Counted from the first letter of the stretch, positions 8,767-18,250 are shown. The stretch: DNA of 64,000 nt from Streptosporangium brasiliense (GCF_030811595.1 NZ_JAUSRB010000003.1:1-64000); one strand, 5' to 3'. The notes: a model not told the origin generated them from the sequence alone. Numbers and translations are program-made.

Positions 8767-10215
8767 ATGCGTTTTCTGCCCGACCGTGAAAACCTTAAAG
8801 TGGCAGTCATCGGCTTTGGGTATGTCGGCTCGTGCATCGCGGCGACACTGGCCGACCGCGGCTTCGACGTCGTCGGCGTGGACACCGATCCCCGGCTGAT
8901 CGAGGAACTGGCCCGCGGCTACTGCCGGTTCCAGGAGCAGGGGCTGGCCGACATGATCTTTCGCGGGGTGACAACCGGGCGGCTGCGCGTCACCACCGAC
9001 AGCGCCGAGCTCGCTAGCGCCGACGTCGTGCTGATCGCGGTCGGCACCCCGATCCGCGAGAAGGGGGCGCTGGCCGACGAGCAGCTGCGCGGCGCGTGCC
9101 TGGAGCTGAGCCGCCACCTCCGCCAGGGTCAGCTGGTGGTGCTCAAGAGCACCGTGCCGCCGGGCACGACCCGAGATGTCGTGCTGCCGCTGCTGGAGCA
9201 GAGCGGGCTGATCGGCGGTGTGGACTTCGGACTGGCCTTCACCCCGGAACGGCTCGCCGAGGGCACCGCCCTGGCCGAGCTGCGCACCTTCCCCATCGTG
9301 GCCGGCGGGCTGGAGCCGGACAGCACCCGGGACGTGGCGGCGTTCTGGCACAGGGTCCTCGGAGTCGAGGTGATCCCGCTGGACTCCCTGGAATCGGCGG
9401 AGATCGTCAAACTCGCCGACAACTGGTGGATCGACCTCAACATCGCCCTCGCCAACGAGCTGGCCAAGTTCTGCGCCCTGTACGACGTGGACGTGCTGGA
9501 CGTCATCGCCGCGGCCAACACGATCCCCAAGGGCAAGGGCACGGTCAACATCCTGCTGCCCAGCGTCGGCGTGGGCGGCTCCTGCCTGACCAAGGACCCG
9601 TGGATGGTGTGGCGTTCGGCCCGCCGGCGCGGCGTGGAGATCCTGACCGCGCCGGCCGGCCGCGAGGTCAACGCGGGGATGCCGGAGTACACGGCGCAGC
9701 TCGCCATCGACGAGCTGGTCAAGCTGGGCAAGAACCCGGCGACCGCGAAGGTGGCCGTGCTGGGCCTGGCCTTCAAGAACAACACCGGTGACCTGCGGGC
9801 CACCCCGACGCGGGGAGTGGTCGAGACCCTGGTCGAGACCGGCGCCCAGGTGCGCATCTTCGACCCGCTGGTCGACGTCGCCCACGCCGAGGAACTGTTC
9901 GGCATCACGCCCGCGGCGAGCCTGCAGGAGGCCGTGCAGGACGCCGACTGCATCGCCGTACTGGCACTGCACCGGGAGTTCGAGGACATCGACTTCGCGG
10001 CACTGCCCGTCGCCCGATCATGCCTGCTGCTCGACGGGCGGGCCTACTACTCCAAGGAGAAGATCGCCTCACTGCGCCGCCTGGGCTACCTCTACCAGGG
10101 GATCGGGCGGGTGGGCGCCCCCGCCGCCCCCGACCCGCACAGCTACCCGGTGGCGCCGGTCTCGCGCCTCGTCGAGGGTCCCGTGGCCGCACTCTACGTG
10201 GAGTCGGGCTCATGA
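8767..10215 (+). CDS. UDP-glucose 6-dehydrogenase
   Basis: A 482-residue NAD-dependent sugar-nucleotide dehydrogenase. VAVIGFGYVGSCIAATLADR near the N-terminus is the Rossmann dinucleotide site, STVPPGTT and FTPERLAEG follow, and the catalytic cysteine is C273 in GGSCLTKDP. It oxidises UDP-glucose twice to UDP-glucuronate. The start follows TTGGAGACGTAG. It overlaps the next gene by 4 bp (ATGA), so UDP-glucuronate is handed straight to the decarboxylase. The C-terminal ~45 residues are Pro/Ala-rich and probably flexible. The same enzyme pair occurs in calicheamicin and maduropeptin aminopentose pathways. Close relatives acting on UDP-HexNAc exist, but the partner gene argues for glucose. Confidence 0.9.
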   Translation: MRFLPDRENLKVAVIGFGYVGSCIAATLADRGFDVVGVDTDPRLIEELARGYCRFQEQGLADMIFRGVTTGRLRVTTDSAELASADVVLIAVGTPIREKGALADEQLRGACLELSRHLRQGQLVVLKSTVPPGTTRDVVLPLLEQSGLIGGVDFGLAFTPERLAEGTALAELRTFPIVAGGLEPDSTRDVAAFWHRVLGVEVIPLDSLESAEIVKLADNWWIDLNIALANELAKFCALYDVDVLDVIAAANTIPKGKGTVNILLPSVGVGGSCLTKDPWMVWRSARRRGVEILTAPAGREVNAGMPEYTAQLAIDELVKLGKNPATAKVAVLGLAFKNNTGDLRATPTRGVVETLVETGAQVRIFDPLVDVAHAEELFGITPAASLQEAVQDADCIAVLALHREFEDIDFAALPVARSCLLLDGRAYYSKEKIASLRRLGYLYQGIGRVGAPAAPDPHSYPVAPVSRLVEGPVAALYVESGS

Positions 10216-11264
10216 GCGCCGCGCACGAGAGCGGCGGCGCGGGCGCCGCGGCCGGCAAGCCCCACAACGACCAGGTGCACCGCCCGTCCCGGGTGGTCGT
10301 CACCGGCGGGAGCGGCTTCGTCGGCAGCCACCTGGTGGAGCGGCTCATCGCACAAGGCGACCAGGTCACCGTCTTCGACGGCGCACCGCCGTCGAAGACC
10401 TCCACCGGCCAGCACGCCAGACACGTCGAGGGCGACATCCGCGATCCGGCGAGACTCGCCGAGGCGATCACCCCCGGGACCGACATCGTCTACCACCTGG
10501 CCGCGGTCGTCGGCGTCGACCAGTACCTGGCCCGCCCGATGGACGTCATCGACATCAACTTCACCGGCACCCGCAACGTGCTGGACCTCGCCCACCGGAC
10601 CGGCGCGAAAGTCATCCTGGCCAGCACCAGCGAGGTCTTCGGCAAGAACCCCGCCGTGCCGTGGCGCGAAGACAGCGACCGGGTGCTCGGCGCCACCTCC
10701 TCCGACCGCTGGTCCTACTCCTCGGGCAAGGCCCTGGCCGAGCACCTCACCTTCGCCTTCGCCCGCCAGCACGGGCTGGAGGCCACGATCGTGCGCTACT
10801 TCAACGTCTACGGCCCCCGCCAGCGGCCCGCCTACATCGTCAGCCGGTCGATCCACCGGGCCCTCAACGGGCAATCCATGGTGGTCTACGACCAGGGGCG
10901 GCAGACGCGGTGCTTCACCTTCGTCGACGACGCCATCGAAGGCACCATCCTGGCCGCCACCCACCCCAAGGCGGTCGGTGAGTCCTTCAACGTCGGAAGC
11001 ATGGTGGAGACCACGGTCGGGGACGTCGTCCGGCTCATCGCCGAACTGACCGGGGCCGGCCCGTCGATCATCGACGTCGACACCAGCCAGCGGCTCGGCC
11101 CGGCCTATGAGGACCTGTCCCGGCGGGTCCCCGACAACGCCAAGGCACGCGAGATCCTGGGCTGGGACTGCCGGACCCCGCTGCGCGAGGGACTCCTGCA
11201 GACCATCGAATGGGCCCGCTCCAGCCCGTGGTGGCTCGGCCTGCCCGACAGCGGAGCGACCTGA
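10212..11264 (+). CDS. UDP-glucuronate decarboxylase (UDP-xylose synthase type)
   Basis: A 350-residue short-chain (extended) dehydrogenase. After a ~25-residue flexible leader comes VVVTGGSGFVGSHLVERLIA (NAD site). The catalytic Tyr-Lys pair is in YSSGKALAEHL, preceded by ASTSEVFG. The motifs VRYFNVYGPRQRP and DQGRQTRCFTFVDDAI are typical of UDP-glucuronate decarboxylases. It converts UDP-glucuronate to UDP-4-keto-pentose/UDP-xylose, giving the C5 skeleton of an aminopentose. The start ATG overlaps the dehydrogenase stop. The gene ends in a strong terminator. The product should feed the C-methyltransferase and aminotransferase located at 15-17.6 kb. Confidence 0.88.
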   Translation: MSAAHESGGAGAAAGKPHNDQVHRPSRVVVTGGSGFVGSHLVERLIAQGDQVTVFDGAPPSKTSTGQHARHVEGDIRDPARLAEAITPGTDIVYHLAAVVGVDQYLARPMDVIDINFTGTRNVLDLAHRTGAKVILASTSEVFGKNPAVPWREDSDRVLGATSSDRWSYSSGKALAEHLTFAFARQHGLEATIVRYFNVYGPRQRPAYIVSRSIHRALNGQSMVVYDQGRQTRCFTFVDDAIEGTILAATHPKAVGESFNVGSMVETTVGDVVRLIAELTGAGPSIIDVDTSQRLGPAYEDLSRRVPDNAKAREILGWDCRTPLREGLLQTIEWARSSPWWLGLPDSGAT

Positions 11265-11282
11265 CCCTCCGGCGCGCAAAAG

Positions 11283-11336
11283 CTGAGAGCCGGCGCGGGC
11301 GGGTCCCGGAAAGGACCCCTCCGCGCCGGCTCTCAG
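11283..11336. terminator. Terminator after the UDP-sugar operon
   Basis: CTGAGAGCCGGCGCGG (11283-11298) pairs with CCGCGCCGGCTCTCAG (11321-11336), with a nested GGGTCC/GGACCC stem inside. The rest of 11265-11674, between convergent genes, is very GC-rich and shows no gene. Confidence 0.8.
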
Positions 11337-11674
11337 CGCGCCTACGGCGTGCGCTCAGGCATCCCGCCCAGACCTGCCCGGACCACCCTCGACAGGCGGA
11401 CGGCCGCGCACCTCCGCCGCCTCCGGCCCCCCGCACCGCACCGGCCGGCGCCCGCACCCGGACAGACGGACGCCCCGCCGTCTCCGGCGGGGCGGACACC
11501 TTCCGTCAGCGGCCGCCTGGACGCCGCCGGCCCCGGCACCGGGACCCGTGGCGGCCGGGGCCTGCACGGGGCCCCGGCCCGGCGGTCACATCCGCGCGGC
11601 CGCGCTCATCTCGGCGCGGCCGGGCCGGATGAAGTCACCGGCCGACCGGCCCGCTCCTCCACCCGGCACGCGGC

Positions 11675-13075
11675 TCACCTGGCGGCGGCCTTCGACCTGG
11701 GACGGGCGACGGTCCGCTGCGGCACGCTGGGCAGCGCGGGCTTGCGCCACAGCTGCCGCAGCACGCTGATGATCAGCGCCGGCCGCATGAGCGTCTCCGG
11801 CGGGTCGATGAGCCCGGCCACCCTCATGAACGCGGCGGTGAAGCGCGGGTCCTGGGTCGCGGCCTTCTGCAGCAGACGCATGAACGCGTTGCCGGCCCGG
11901 ACCTTCAGCGTCCGCTTCCCCTGCACACCGGGGAAGCTGAGGTTGACGCTCGAGGTCATCTCCCACGCCGGCTTGATGATGTCGGCCACATCCTGCTGGA
12001 AGTCCTTCGGCTTCGGCGCCACCCCCCTCGCCAGGTGCCGGTGCAGGGCGAGCGCCTCAAGGGAGGCCAGCGTCTGCGCCTGGGCGTACACCGGGTTGGG
12101 CGTGCACACCGCGTCACCCATGATCAGGAACCGCTCGGGCAGGTAGGGGAGCAGGTCGTAACGGCGCCACATCGTGGTGGGGAAACGGAAGAGCGCCGGA
12201 TCGTCGAGCGGCTCCGCCTGGATGATCGTCTCGTAGATCTCGGGCGCCGCGAGGGTCTTGACGAACTCGTTGAAGCCCTCCGGGTCGGTGGGCGGGTGGT
12301 CGCCGAGGATGCCGTAGGCGGTCAGCTCCACCTTGCCGCTGTCGGTCTTGGTGAAGATCGCGCCCCGGGGCAGCGTGGCGGAGGCGACCGGGTTGATCGA
12401 GTGGTCGGTGCCGAACGGGTCGGTGCCCGGCTTCAGCACATAGTGCCGGCTGACATAACCCAGGCCGACCTTCATCCCGTCTTCCTGGACCCGCAGATAC
12501 CCCATCTGCTCCAGCCACAGCGGAGTCCGCGAGCCACGGCCGGCGGCGTCGATCACCAGGTCCGCCTCAAGGATCTGCTCCTTGCTGCCCTTGGCCTGAG
12601 CCTGCACCCGCGCCCCGGTCACCCGGGAGTGATCGGCCGTCGTGACCAGACCGACGATGTCGGTGTTCTCCATGAAGGTGACGTTGGGCATGGCCTGCAC
12701 CCGCCGGCGGACGTAGAACTCCATGATCGGGCGGGTGGCGGCGATGGAGGTCAGGCCGGCGCGGACCTGCTTCAGCGGCTCGCCGTTGAAGTACCAGCGC
12801 ACGGTGCCGGCCATGTCCGACAGCGGGATCCCGTCGTCGACCATCTCCTGGGTGATCCCGGGGAACATCTCCTCCAGAGCGAGCTGGCCGCGCGCGAGCA
12901 GCCCGTTGATGTGCCGGGTCTGCGGGGCGCCACGTCGCCACTCGGTCACGTCGATCAGCGTGTCACGGTCCACCAGCACCACTTCGCGGTAGGCCTTGCT
13001 GAGCGCGCTGGCGGCGAACAATCCGGTGATACTTCCGCCGAGCACGACCGCACGGTCGCCGACTTTAATACTCAT
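11675..13075 (-). CDS. FAD-dependent monooxygenase/epoxidase-like protein with altered GxG motif
   Basis: A 466-residue flavoprotein of the class A (PHBH-like) fold. VVLGGSITGLFAASALSKAY is the FAD/Rossmann site, VIDAAGRGSRTPLW the second nucleotide motif, and LIMGDAVCTPNPVYAQAQTL the C-terminal FAD-ribityl motif. It is clearly related to the protein at 50812 (about half identical by eye). Where that paralog has the family's NPVYGQGMSV, this one reads NPVYAQAQTL, so both glycines are lost. GAGGAG lies 9 nt before the chosen ATG at 13075; an ATG 9 nt upstream abuts it too closely. Likely a hydroxylase or epoxidase on the aromatic or core unit; the substrate is unknown. It is divergent from the zinc dehydrogenase with one box for each. 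Confidence 0.75.
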   Translation of the reverse strand: MSIKVGDRAVVLGGSITGLFAASALSKAYREVVLVDRDTLIDVTEWRRGAPQTRHINGLLARGQLALEEMFPGITQEMVDDGIPLSDMAGTVRWYFNGEPLKQVRAGLTSIAATRPIMEFYVRRRVQAMPNVTFMENTDIVGLVTTADHSRVTGARVQAQAKGSKEQILEADLVIDAAGRGSRTPLWLEQMGYLRVQEDGMKVGLGYVSRHYVLKPGTDPFGTDHSINPVASATLPRGAIFTKTDSGKVELTAYGILGDHPPTDPEGFNEFVKTLAAPEIYETIIQAEPLDDPALFRFPTTMWRRYDLLPYLPERFLIMGDAVCTPNPVYAQAQTLASLEALALHRHLARGVAPKPKDFQQDVADIIKPAWEMTSSVNLSFPGVQGKRTLKVRAGNAFMRLLQKAATQDPRFTAAFMRVAGLIDPPETLMRPALIISVLRQLWRKPALPSVPQRTVARPRSKAAAR

Positions 13076-13325
13076 GGCGATCATCTCCTCGAGTCTCGAT
13101 CCAGATCAGGCATTCCGATGGATGTCGCCGAACAGAATCGGACAACCACGTTCGGGACTTGCCTTGTCGACGCCGGTTCCGTTGCCGGTGGATGAGAGCC
13201 CCACATCGACCGTGCTGTTCCTTTTCTCGGCGGGACGCTTGCGAAAAGCAGCATTTCCGGACAGGCGGCGCGTCGGTGCCGCCTGTGCCACGCCCTCGCA
13301 TCGTCACAAGTGAGCGTGCCGCCGG

Positions 13326-13342
13326 GCATCTCCTGAATTGCG
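13326..13342 (-). promoter_or_regulatory. Cluster box for the first flavoprotein
   Basis: Minus strand CGCAATTCAGGAGATGC, 16/17, with ACGATGC starting 38 bp on (13304). The translation start is about 250 bp downstream. Confidence 0.8.
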
Positions 13343-13398
13343 TAGTCGCGCAGGCGCCGATCGCACCCTGCGACGCCCGGCCGGCGCGTCCGCGACAG

Positions 13399-13415
13399 CG
13401 CAATCGAAAAGATGC
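13399..13415 (+). promoter_or_regulatory. Cluster box for the zinc dehydrogenase
   Basis: CGCAATCGAAAAGATGC, 14/17, with AGGATGC at 37 bp. It sits 165 bp before the start codon and is back-to-back with the box at 13326. The rest of 13076-13579 shows no gene. Confidence 0.75.
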
Positions 13416-13579
13416 CGGACCCATGCGCCGGTGTGAGGATGCGGTTGCGGAGCCCGGCGGCGGCCGCGGTGCCACCTGCCGAGCGCGCAACGGCCGAGAC
13501 CGGCGTCTTCCAGCGGTGCGCGGCCTCGAGCCGGACCCGCCGTAGGACTAATTCCCCGCACCGCGAAGGTGGGTTGGCA

Positions 13580-14602
13580 ATGAAGGCTGCCGTCATTCCA
13601 GAGGTCAATGCCGCGTGGGAACTGCGTGAGGTGCCGACGCCACGGCCGGGCCCCGGTGAGGTGCTGATCAGGGTTCACGCGTCCGGGATCTGCCACAACG
13701 ACGTACTGGCCACACGGGGCATCATCCCCTTCCCCGCCTTCTCCCCCGCCGTCACCGGGCATGAACCGGTCGGCGAGGTCGTGGAGGTCGGCGCCGGAGT
13801 CACCTCCCGCAAGGTCGGTGACCGGGTCGGCACCACCTGGATCCAGGGGACATGCGGGCGATGCGACTACTGCGCGCTCGAACTGCCGGTCTCCGGGCAG
13901 GCGGCGTTCCGCTGCGCGGCCCCCGCGATGACGGGCTTCACCGTGCCGGGCGGGCACGCCGAGTACATGGTGGCCGCCGCGAGCGGCACGGTGCTGCTCC
14001 CCGACGGCCTGGACTACGAGCTCGCCGCCCCGGTGTTGTGCGCCGGCTACACGGCCTGGTCCGCCTTCCGCGTGGGCGCCCCCAGGCCGAAGGAGAGGGT
14101 CGCCGTCCTCGGCATCGGCGGTCTGGGGCACCTGGCGCTGCAGTTCGCCGCCGCCGGCGGATTTGAGACCGTGGCCATCACCCGGTCGCCGGACAAGCAC
14201 GCCCTGGCCCGGGAGCTCGGCGCCGACACCGTCGTCGGCAGCGGCGAGGAACTGCTCGCCGCCGGCGGCGCCGACGTGATCCTGGCGACCGGCCCCTCCT
14301 ACGCCGCCGCCACCGACAGCATGCGAGGGCTGCGGCTCGGCGGCCGGATCGTGCTGGCCGGGATCGACGGCTTGGAACCGTTCACGCTCGCGCCGGACCT
14401 GGCCAGGCCGTTCTTCGCCCAGCGGCACCAGGTGCTCGGCGCCACCCACGAGGGTCCGCAGTACCTCAAGGAGGCCCTGGAGGTGGTCGCCTCCGGGAAG
14501 GTGACGCCGAAGGTGGAGGTGTTCGACAAGACCCAGGTGGCCGAGGCGCTGGACAAGGTCGCCAAGGGCGAGGTCCGGTTCAAGGCCGTCGTGACCTACT
14601 GA
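13580..14602 (+). CDS. Zinc-dependent alcohol dehydrogenase (MDR family)
   Basis: A 340-residue medium-chain dehydrogenase. GICHNDV and GHEPVGEVVEVG carry the catalytic zinc ligands (Cys, His, Glu). CGRCDYC plus a fourth Cys near FRC is the structural zinc lobe. VLGIGGLGHLALQFA is the NAD(P) site. It oxidises an alcohol or reduces a ketone or aldehyde. GAAGGTGGG precedes the ATG. In this setting it could adjust a keto group on the sugar or the propionate side chain of the aromatic unit; maduropeptin needs a ketoreductase-type step for its 3-hydroxy acid. That link is inference. It is a single-gene transcript by spacing. Confidence 0.82.
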   Translation: MKAAVIPEVNAAWELREVPTPRPGPGEVLIRVHASGICHNDVLATRGIIPFPAFSPAVTGHEPVGEVVEVGAGVTSRKVGDRVGTTWIQGTCGRCDYCALELPVSGQAAFRCAAPAMTGFTVPGGHAEYMVAAASGTVLLPDGLDYELAAPVLCAGYTAWSAFRVGAPRPKERVAVLGIGGLGHLALQFAAAGGFETVAITRSPDKHALARELGADTVVGSGEELLAAGGADVILATGPSYAAATDSMRGLRLGGRIVLAGIDGLEPFTLAPDLARPFFAQRHQVLGATHEGPQYLKEALEVVASGKVTPKVEVFDKTQVAEALDKVAKGEVRFKAVVTY

Positions 14603-14970
14603 CCGGACGGCATGCGGCTGGAGGGGCGCGGCCACCGCGGCGTCCGGCGCGACCGGGCCGCCGCCAGGCCGCCCACGCCGCCCACCCGGGCGCCCGACGT
14701 ACCGCCGGCGCCACCGCGCCCCCTCCGGGGACACCTCCACGCCGGCGGCACGCCACAGGGCACTTCGGCCGTCCCCCGGCTCCGCGCGCGGCGGCTTCGG
14801 GGGCGCCGGCGGCCGCCCGCCGTCACGGGCACAGGCACGGCACCCGCAGCGATGGATGCGGCCGGGAACGGACGCGTGACGATTCCGCAGTCCCTGGGCC
14901 CGCGTACGGCGAGAGCACCCCGGCCCTCCATGAGCGGCGGTTCCCCGGCGGCCGTGCGGGCACTGCGCTC

Positions 14971-15001
14971 ATATCCGGAAACCAGATTTTCTGGCCGATA
15001 T
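14971..15001. promoter_or_regulatory. Imperfect dyad before the sugar C-methyltransferase
   Basis: Nested symmetry ATATC..CCAGA-TTT-TCTGG..GATAT in an AT-rich patch about 100 bp before the methyltransferase start. Operator or leader hairpin; the rest of 14603-15103 is GC-rich and gene-free. No convincing cluster box is present here. Confidence 0.4.
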
Positions 15002-15103
15002 AAGCATCTGCGCTAATTATGTGACCATTCTTGGAACGGCGGGCGGGTGAAATCGGCATCCGCGAAGAAGCGCGACCACGACACCGACGGTTAAGCTCAG
15101 TTC

Positions 15104-16324
15104 ATGTACACCAAATGTCGGGTTTGTGGCGGGAAAGTGCAGGAGTTCGTCGACCTGGGGCGGCAACCAACGGCGAATGGTTTCCTGCTGCCGCACGAGG
15201 CAGAGCAAGAATTCTTTTTCCGGCTCGCCGTCGGCGTGTGCGAACTCTGCACGATGGTGCAGCTGGTCGAGGAGGTGCCGCAGGATCTCAGATACCACGC
15301 CGGTTACCGGTACCACGCCTCCGGATCGGCCGGCCATCGCAAGCACTTCGAGCGGAACGCCCGGCGTTTCCTGGAGACCGAGCTCACCGGCTCCGACCCG
15401 TTCATCGTCGAGATCGGCTGCAACGACGGCGTGATGCTCTCGACGGTCGCGCAGGCCGGCGTGCGGCACCTGGGCGTCGAGCCGTCGGCGAACGTGGCCG
15501 AACTGGCCAGGGCCAAGGGCGTCCGGGTGCTGTCGGAGTTCTTCGACGAGCGGACCGCGGCCGCCGTCCGCTCCGAGCACGGCGAGGCCGACGTCATCTT
15601 CGGCGCCAACACCATCTGCCACATCGCGCACATCGACTCGGTCTTCCGGGGCATCGACGCGCTGCTGGCGCCCAACGGCGTGTTCGTGTTCGAGGAGCCC
15701 TACCTGGGCACCATCATCGAGCGGACCGCCTTCGACCAGATCTACGACGAGCACGTCTTCTACTTCAGCGTGACCTCGGTGCAGGCGATGGCCAGGCATT
15801 TCGGGTTCGAACTGGTCAACGCCGAGCACATCCCGCTGCACGGCGGCGAGATCCGCTACACCCTGGCCAGAGCCGGCGCGCGCACCCCGGCGCCGGCCGT
15901 CGACGCGCTGCTCGCCGAGGAGCGCGCCCGCAGGCTGTCGGAGACCGAGACCTTCGAGCACTTCGGGCAGACCGTCAAGCGCGTGCGGGACGACCTCGTC
16001 GCGCTGCTGCACAGGATCCAGTCGGACGGGCAGCGGGTGATCGGCTACGGCGCGCCGGGCAAGAGCTCGACGGTCACCAACTACTGCGGGATCGGGCCGG
16101 ATCTGGTCCCGTTCGTGTGCGATTCCACCCCGTCCAAGCAGGGACACCTCGTGCCCGGTTCGCACCTGCCGGTGAAGCCGCCGGAGGCCTTCTCCGCCCC
16201 TTACCCGGACTACGCCCTGCTGTTCGCCTGGAACCACGCAGAAGAGATCATGGCCAAGGAACAGGGCTTCCGCGAGGCCGGCGGCCGCTGGATCCTCTAC
16301 GTGCCCGAGGTCCACATCGTCTGA
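15104..16324 (+). CDS. NDP-sugar C-methyltransferase (TylC3/EvaC type)
   Basis: A 406-residue three-domain enzyme. The N-terminal zinc site is formed by CRVCGG and CELC. The SAM domain has VEIGCNDGVMLSTVAQAG. YDEHVFYFSVTSV and PLHGGEIRYT are active-site words of the family. The C-terminal Rossmann-like domain contains VIGYGAPGKSSTVTNY. Family members methylate a carbon next to the keto group of an NDP-4-keto sugar, normally C3. This fits a 3-C-methyl aminopentose such as madurosamine. The ATG at 15104 has no strong ribosome site. The gene is convergent with the sugar aminotransferase and shares a terminator with it. Confidence 0.88.
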   Translation: MYTKCRVCGGKVQEFVDLGRQPTANGFLLPHEAEQEFFFRLAVGVCELCTMVQLVEEVPQDLRYHAGYRYHASGSAGHRKHFERNARRFLETELTGSDPFIVEIGCNDGVMLSTVAQAGVRHLGVEPSANVAELARAKGVRVLSEFFDERTAAAVRSEHGEADVIFGANTICHIAHIDSVFRGIDALLAPNGVFVFEEPYLGTIIERTAFDQIYDEHVFYFSVTSVQAMARHFGFELVNAEHIPLHGGEIRYTLARAGARTPAPAVDALLAEERARRLSETETFEHFGQTVKRVRDDLVALLHRIQSDGQRVIGYGAPGKSSTVTNYCGIGPDLVPFVCDSTPSKQGHLVPGSHLPVKPPEAFSAPYPDYALLFAWNHAEEIMAKEQGFREAGGRWILYVPEVHIV

Positions 16325-16343
16325 GACCCCCGGCAACGCCATC

Positions 16344-16378
16344 GGGGCGCCCCCTCCGGCAGTCGGAGGGGGCGCCCC
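16344..16378. terminator. Bidirectional terminator between sugar genes
   Basis: GGGGCGCCCCCTCC and GGAGGGGGCGCCCC form a 14-bp perfect stem with a 7-nt loop between two convergent genes, serving both. Confidence 0.85.
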
Positions 16379-16394
16379 GGTCGTGCGCCTGAGG

Positions 16395-17588
16395 TCATCC
16401 TGCCCTGCGGTCGGCCACGGCGAGCTTCACGCCCCCGGCGCCGCCGAGGCGCTCGCTCACACACTCGCGCACCGCCTCGATGGTCCGCTCGACGTCGGCG
16501 TCGCTCAGCGCCTGGTGCATCGGCAGCAGCAGCGTCCTGTCGGCCGCGGCCTCCGCGTTGGGCAGCAGGGCACCCGACCCGTAGGCCGCGACCTTGTGCA
16601 GCAGCGGGTAGCGGAAGGTGGTGTAGATACCGCGCTCGTAGAGGTCACGCGCGATCTCGTCCCTGATGCCGCCCTCGAACTGCACCCAGTACATGTAGTA
16701 GGAGGACTCGTGGCCGGCGGGCAGCGGCGGCGGGCACAGCAGGCCGTCGAGGCCGGCCAGCCCGCTGTCGTAGCGCCGCGCGATCTCACGCCGGCGCTCG
16801 ATGAACTCCGGCAGCCGGCTCAGCTGGACGTTCCCGATGGCGGTGAGCACGTCGTTGGTGACCGAGCGCCTGGAGAACGACGAGATCTCGAAATCCCACC
16901 ACCGCGTGCGGGCGCGCAGCGCCTGGTCGTACCCGCTCTTCTGCTCCAGACCGAAATAGGCCAGCTTGGGCGCGCGCGCCGCCAGCTCGGGGTCGCGCAC
17001 GTACAGCATCCCACCGTCGACCGTCACGACGATCTTGCCGTGGTCGAAGCTCCAGACCCCCATGTCCCCGAACGTCCCGCACGGCCGGCCGTCGACGCGC
17101 GAGGCGATCGCGATCGCGGCGTCCTCGATCAGGAGGATCCCGCGGTCCCTGCACAGCTGCGCGATCTGGGCGACCTCCCCCGGATAACCGCCGTAGTGCA
17201 GGATGAGCACCGCCTTGGTCCGCGGCGTCAGCACGGCCTCGACATCGGCGACGGTGGGGTTCAGCGTCCGCGGATCGACGTCGCAGAACACCGGCTGCGC
17301 GCCGCGCGAGGCGATGGCGTTGCCCGCGCCGACGAAACTCACCGTCGGCAGGACCACCTCCGAGCCCGGGCCGACACCGGCCAGCTCCATCGCTATGAAC
17401 GTCGCCTCGGTGCAGGAGTTGACCGACGTCACGTGCTCCCGGCCGACACCGATATGGCGCGCGAACCCCGCCTCGAACTCGTTCGCCCTCTCACCACGGC
17501 CGACCCAGTTGCTCTCGAAGACCTCCCGCACCGCCGCCAGCTCCTGTTCACCGAGCGACGGTTGAAAAACGTTGATCATGTCGACCAT
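16395..17588 (-). CDS. DegT/DnrJ/EryC1 sugar aminotransferase
   Basis: A 397-residue fold-type I PLP enzyme. FQPSLGEQELAAV at the start, VVLPTVSFVGAGNAI, LIEDAAIAIAS and the PLP lysine K185 in SFDHGKIVVTVDGG match the sugar aminotransferase family. It transfers an amino group to a keto NDP-sugar, here most likely C4 of the methylated pentose. AAGGAG lies 6 nt before the ATG; the open frame upstream is Arg/Pro-rich and unlike the family. The neighbours and the other sugar genes point to a 4-amino-3-C-methyl-pentose. Regulated by its own box at 17942. Confidence 0.88.
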   Translation of the reverse strand: MVDMINVFQPSLGEQELAAVREVFESNWVGRGERANEFEAGFARHIGVGREHVTSVNSCTEATFIAMELAGVGPGSEVVLPTVSFVGAGNAIASRGAQPVFCDVDPRTLNPTVADVEAVLTPRTKAVLILHYGGYPGEVAQIAQLCRDRGILLIEDAAIAIASRVDGRPCGTFGDMGVWSFDHGKIVVTVDGGMLYVRDPELAARAPKLAYFGLEQKSGYDQALRARTRWWDFEISSFSRRSVTNDVLTAIGNVQLSRLPEFIERRREIARRYDSGLAGLDGLLCPPPLPAGHESSYYMYWVQFEGGIRDEIARDLYERGIYTTFRYPLLHKVAAYGSGALLPNAEAAADRTLLLPMHQALSDADVERTIEAVRECVSERLGGAGGVKLAVADRRAG

Positions 17589-17941
17589 CAGGTTCTCCTT
17601 CACGGACGTGGTGCGAGGCGGCCCGGCGACGCCGTCTGCGGCGGATCCGGCCGTGCCACCCGCCGGGTGGGCGCCGGTGGTTACGGTCAGGAGGCCGGTG
17701 CCGGCCCCTGTCCTTCCTGCTGTCCGGCCCCGGCCGGCGCCCCCTGCGCGCACCCGCCGGCGGGAGACGCCAGAGCGTGACGACGGCCGGCACGGCCCGT
17801 CCCGGCCCGGACGCGGCGGACCGGCCCCGGACTCATCGCCACCCGGCCGCAGCCCCCCGCCCCTCCCGGCGACGACCATGAGTGGCGGCACTCCGCGGCG
17901 ACGCCGTACGGAGTGATCATCTCAGTGACCCGCGCGCCGGG

Positions 17942-17958
17942 GCATCTTCTCGAATGCG
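17942..17958 (-). promoter_or_regulatory. Cluster box for the sugar aminotransferase
   Basis: Minus strand CGCATTCGAGAAGATGC, 14/17, with ATGATCA at 38 bp (17920). The leader to the start codon is long (about 330 nt). Confidence 0.72.
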
Positions 17959-18041
17959 ATGCGAGGACGGCGCGGCCGGCGATCCGCCCCGCCGCCACCG
18001 CACAACCCGCGGCGCGACACCGCCACCGTGCCGCGCGGCAT

Positions 18042-18058
18042 CGCACTCCAGAAGGTGC
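18042..18058 (+). promoter_or_regulatory. Cluster box for the dimethylsalicylate operon
   Basis: CGCACTCCAGAAGGTGC, 14/17, with ATGCTTGG at 37 bp. It drives the methyltransferase-PKS-ligase operon starting 200 bp downstream. Box plus leader resembles that of the P450 at 38989. Confidence 0.7.
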
Positions 18059-18105
18059 GGACCACAAGTGCCGCGATCATGCTTGGTGGAGACGTCGTGT
18101 CAGGA

Positions 18106-18250
18106 GCGACGAGTATCTGAGACGCGAGCAGGAAGGGCTGGATCCGAGGAGGCGACAGAGCCACAACCAGGAAGGCGCTTCCCCTCAGGACGCGGTCACG
18201 GCCGTGGACCGGGCAGTGCTTCCGCCTTTCGCTCGCCTTCCATCTGCGGA
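18106..18250 (+). repeat. Leader sequence shared with 38861-38980
   Basis: GCGACGAGTATCTGAGACGC here and GCGACGAGTGTCCGAGACGC at 38861 are near-identical. Similarity continues through CTGGATCCGAGGAGGCGAC / CTGGGTCCGAGGACGCGAC and GTGGACCGGGC / ATGGACCGGGC up to the start codons. The two untranslated leaders look like duplicates. Confidence 0.6.

Noticed and set aside
8002-9972. A 656-codon minus-strand frame over the UDP-glucose dehydrogenase
   Set aside because: Antisense of a clear enzyme and crossing a promoter region; no recognisable domain.
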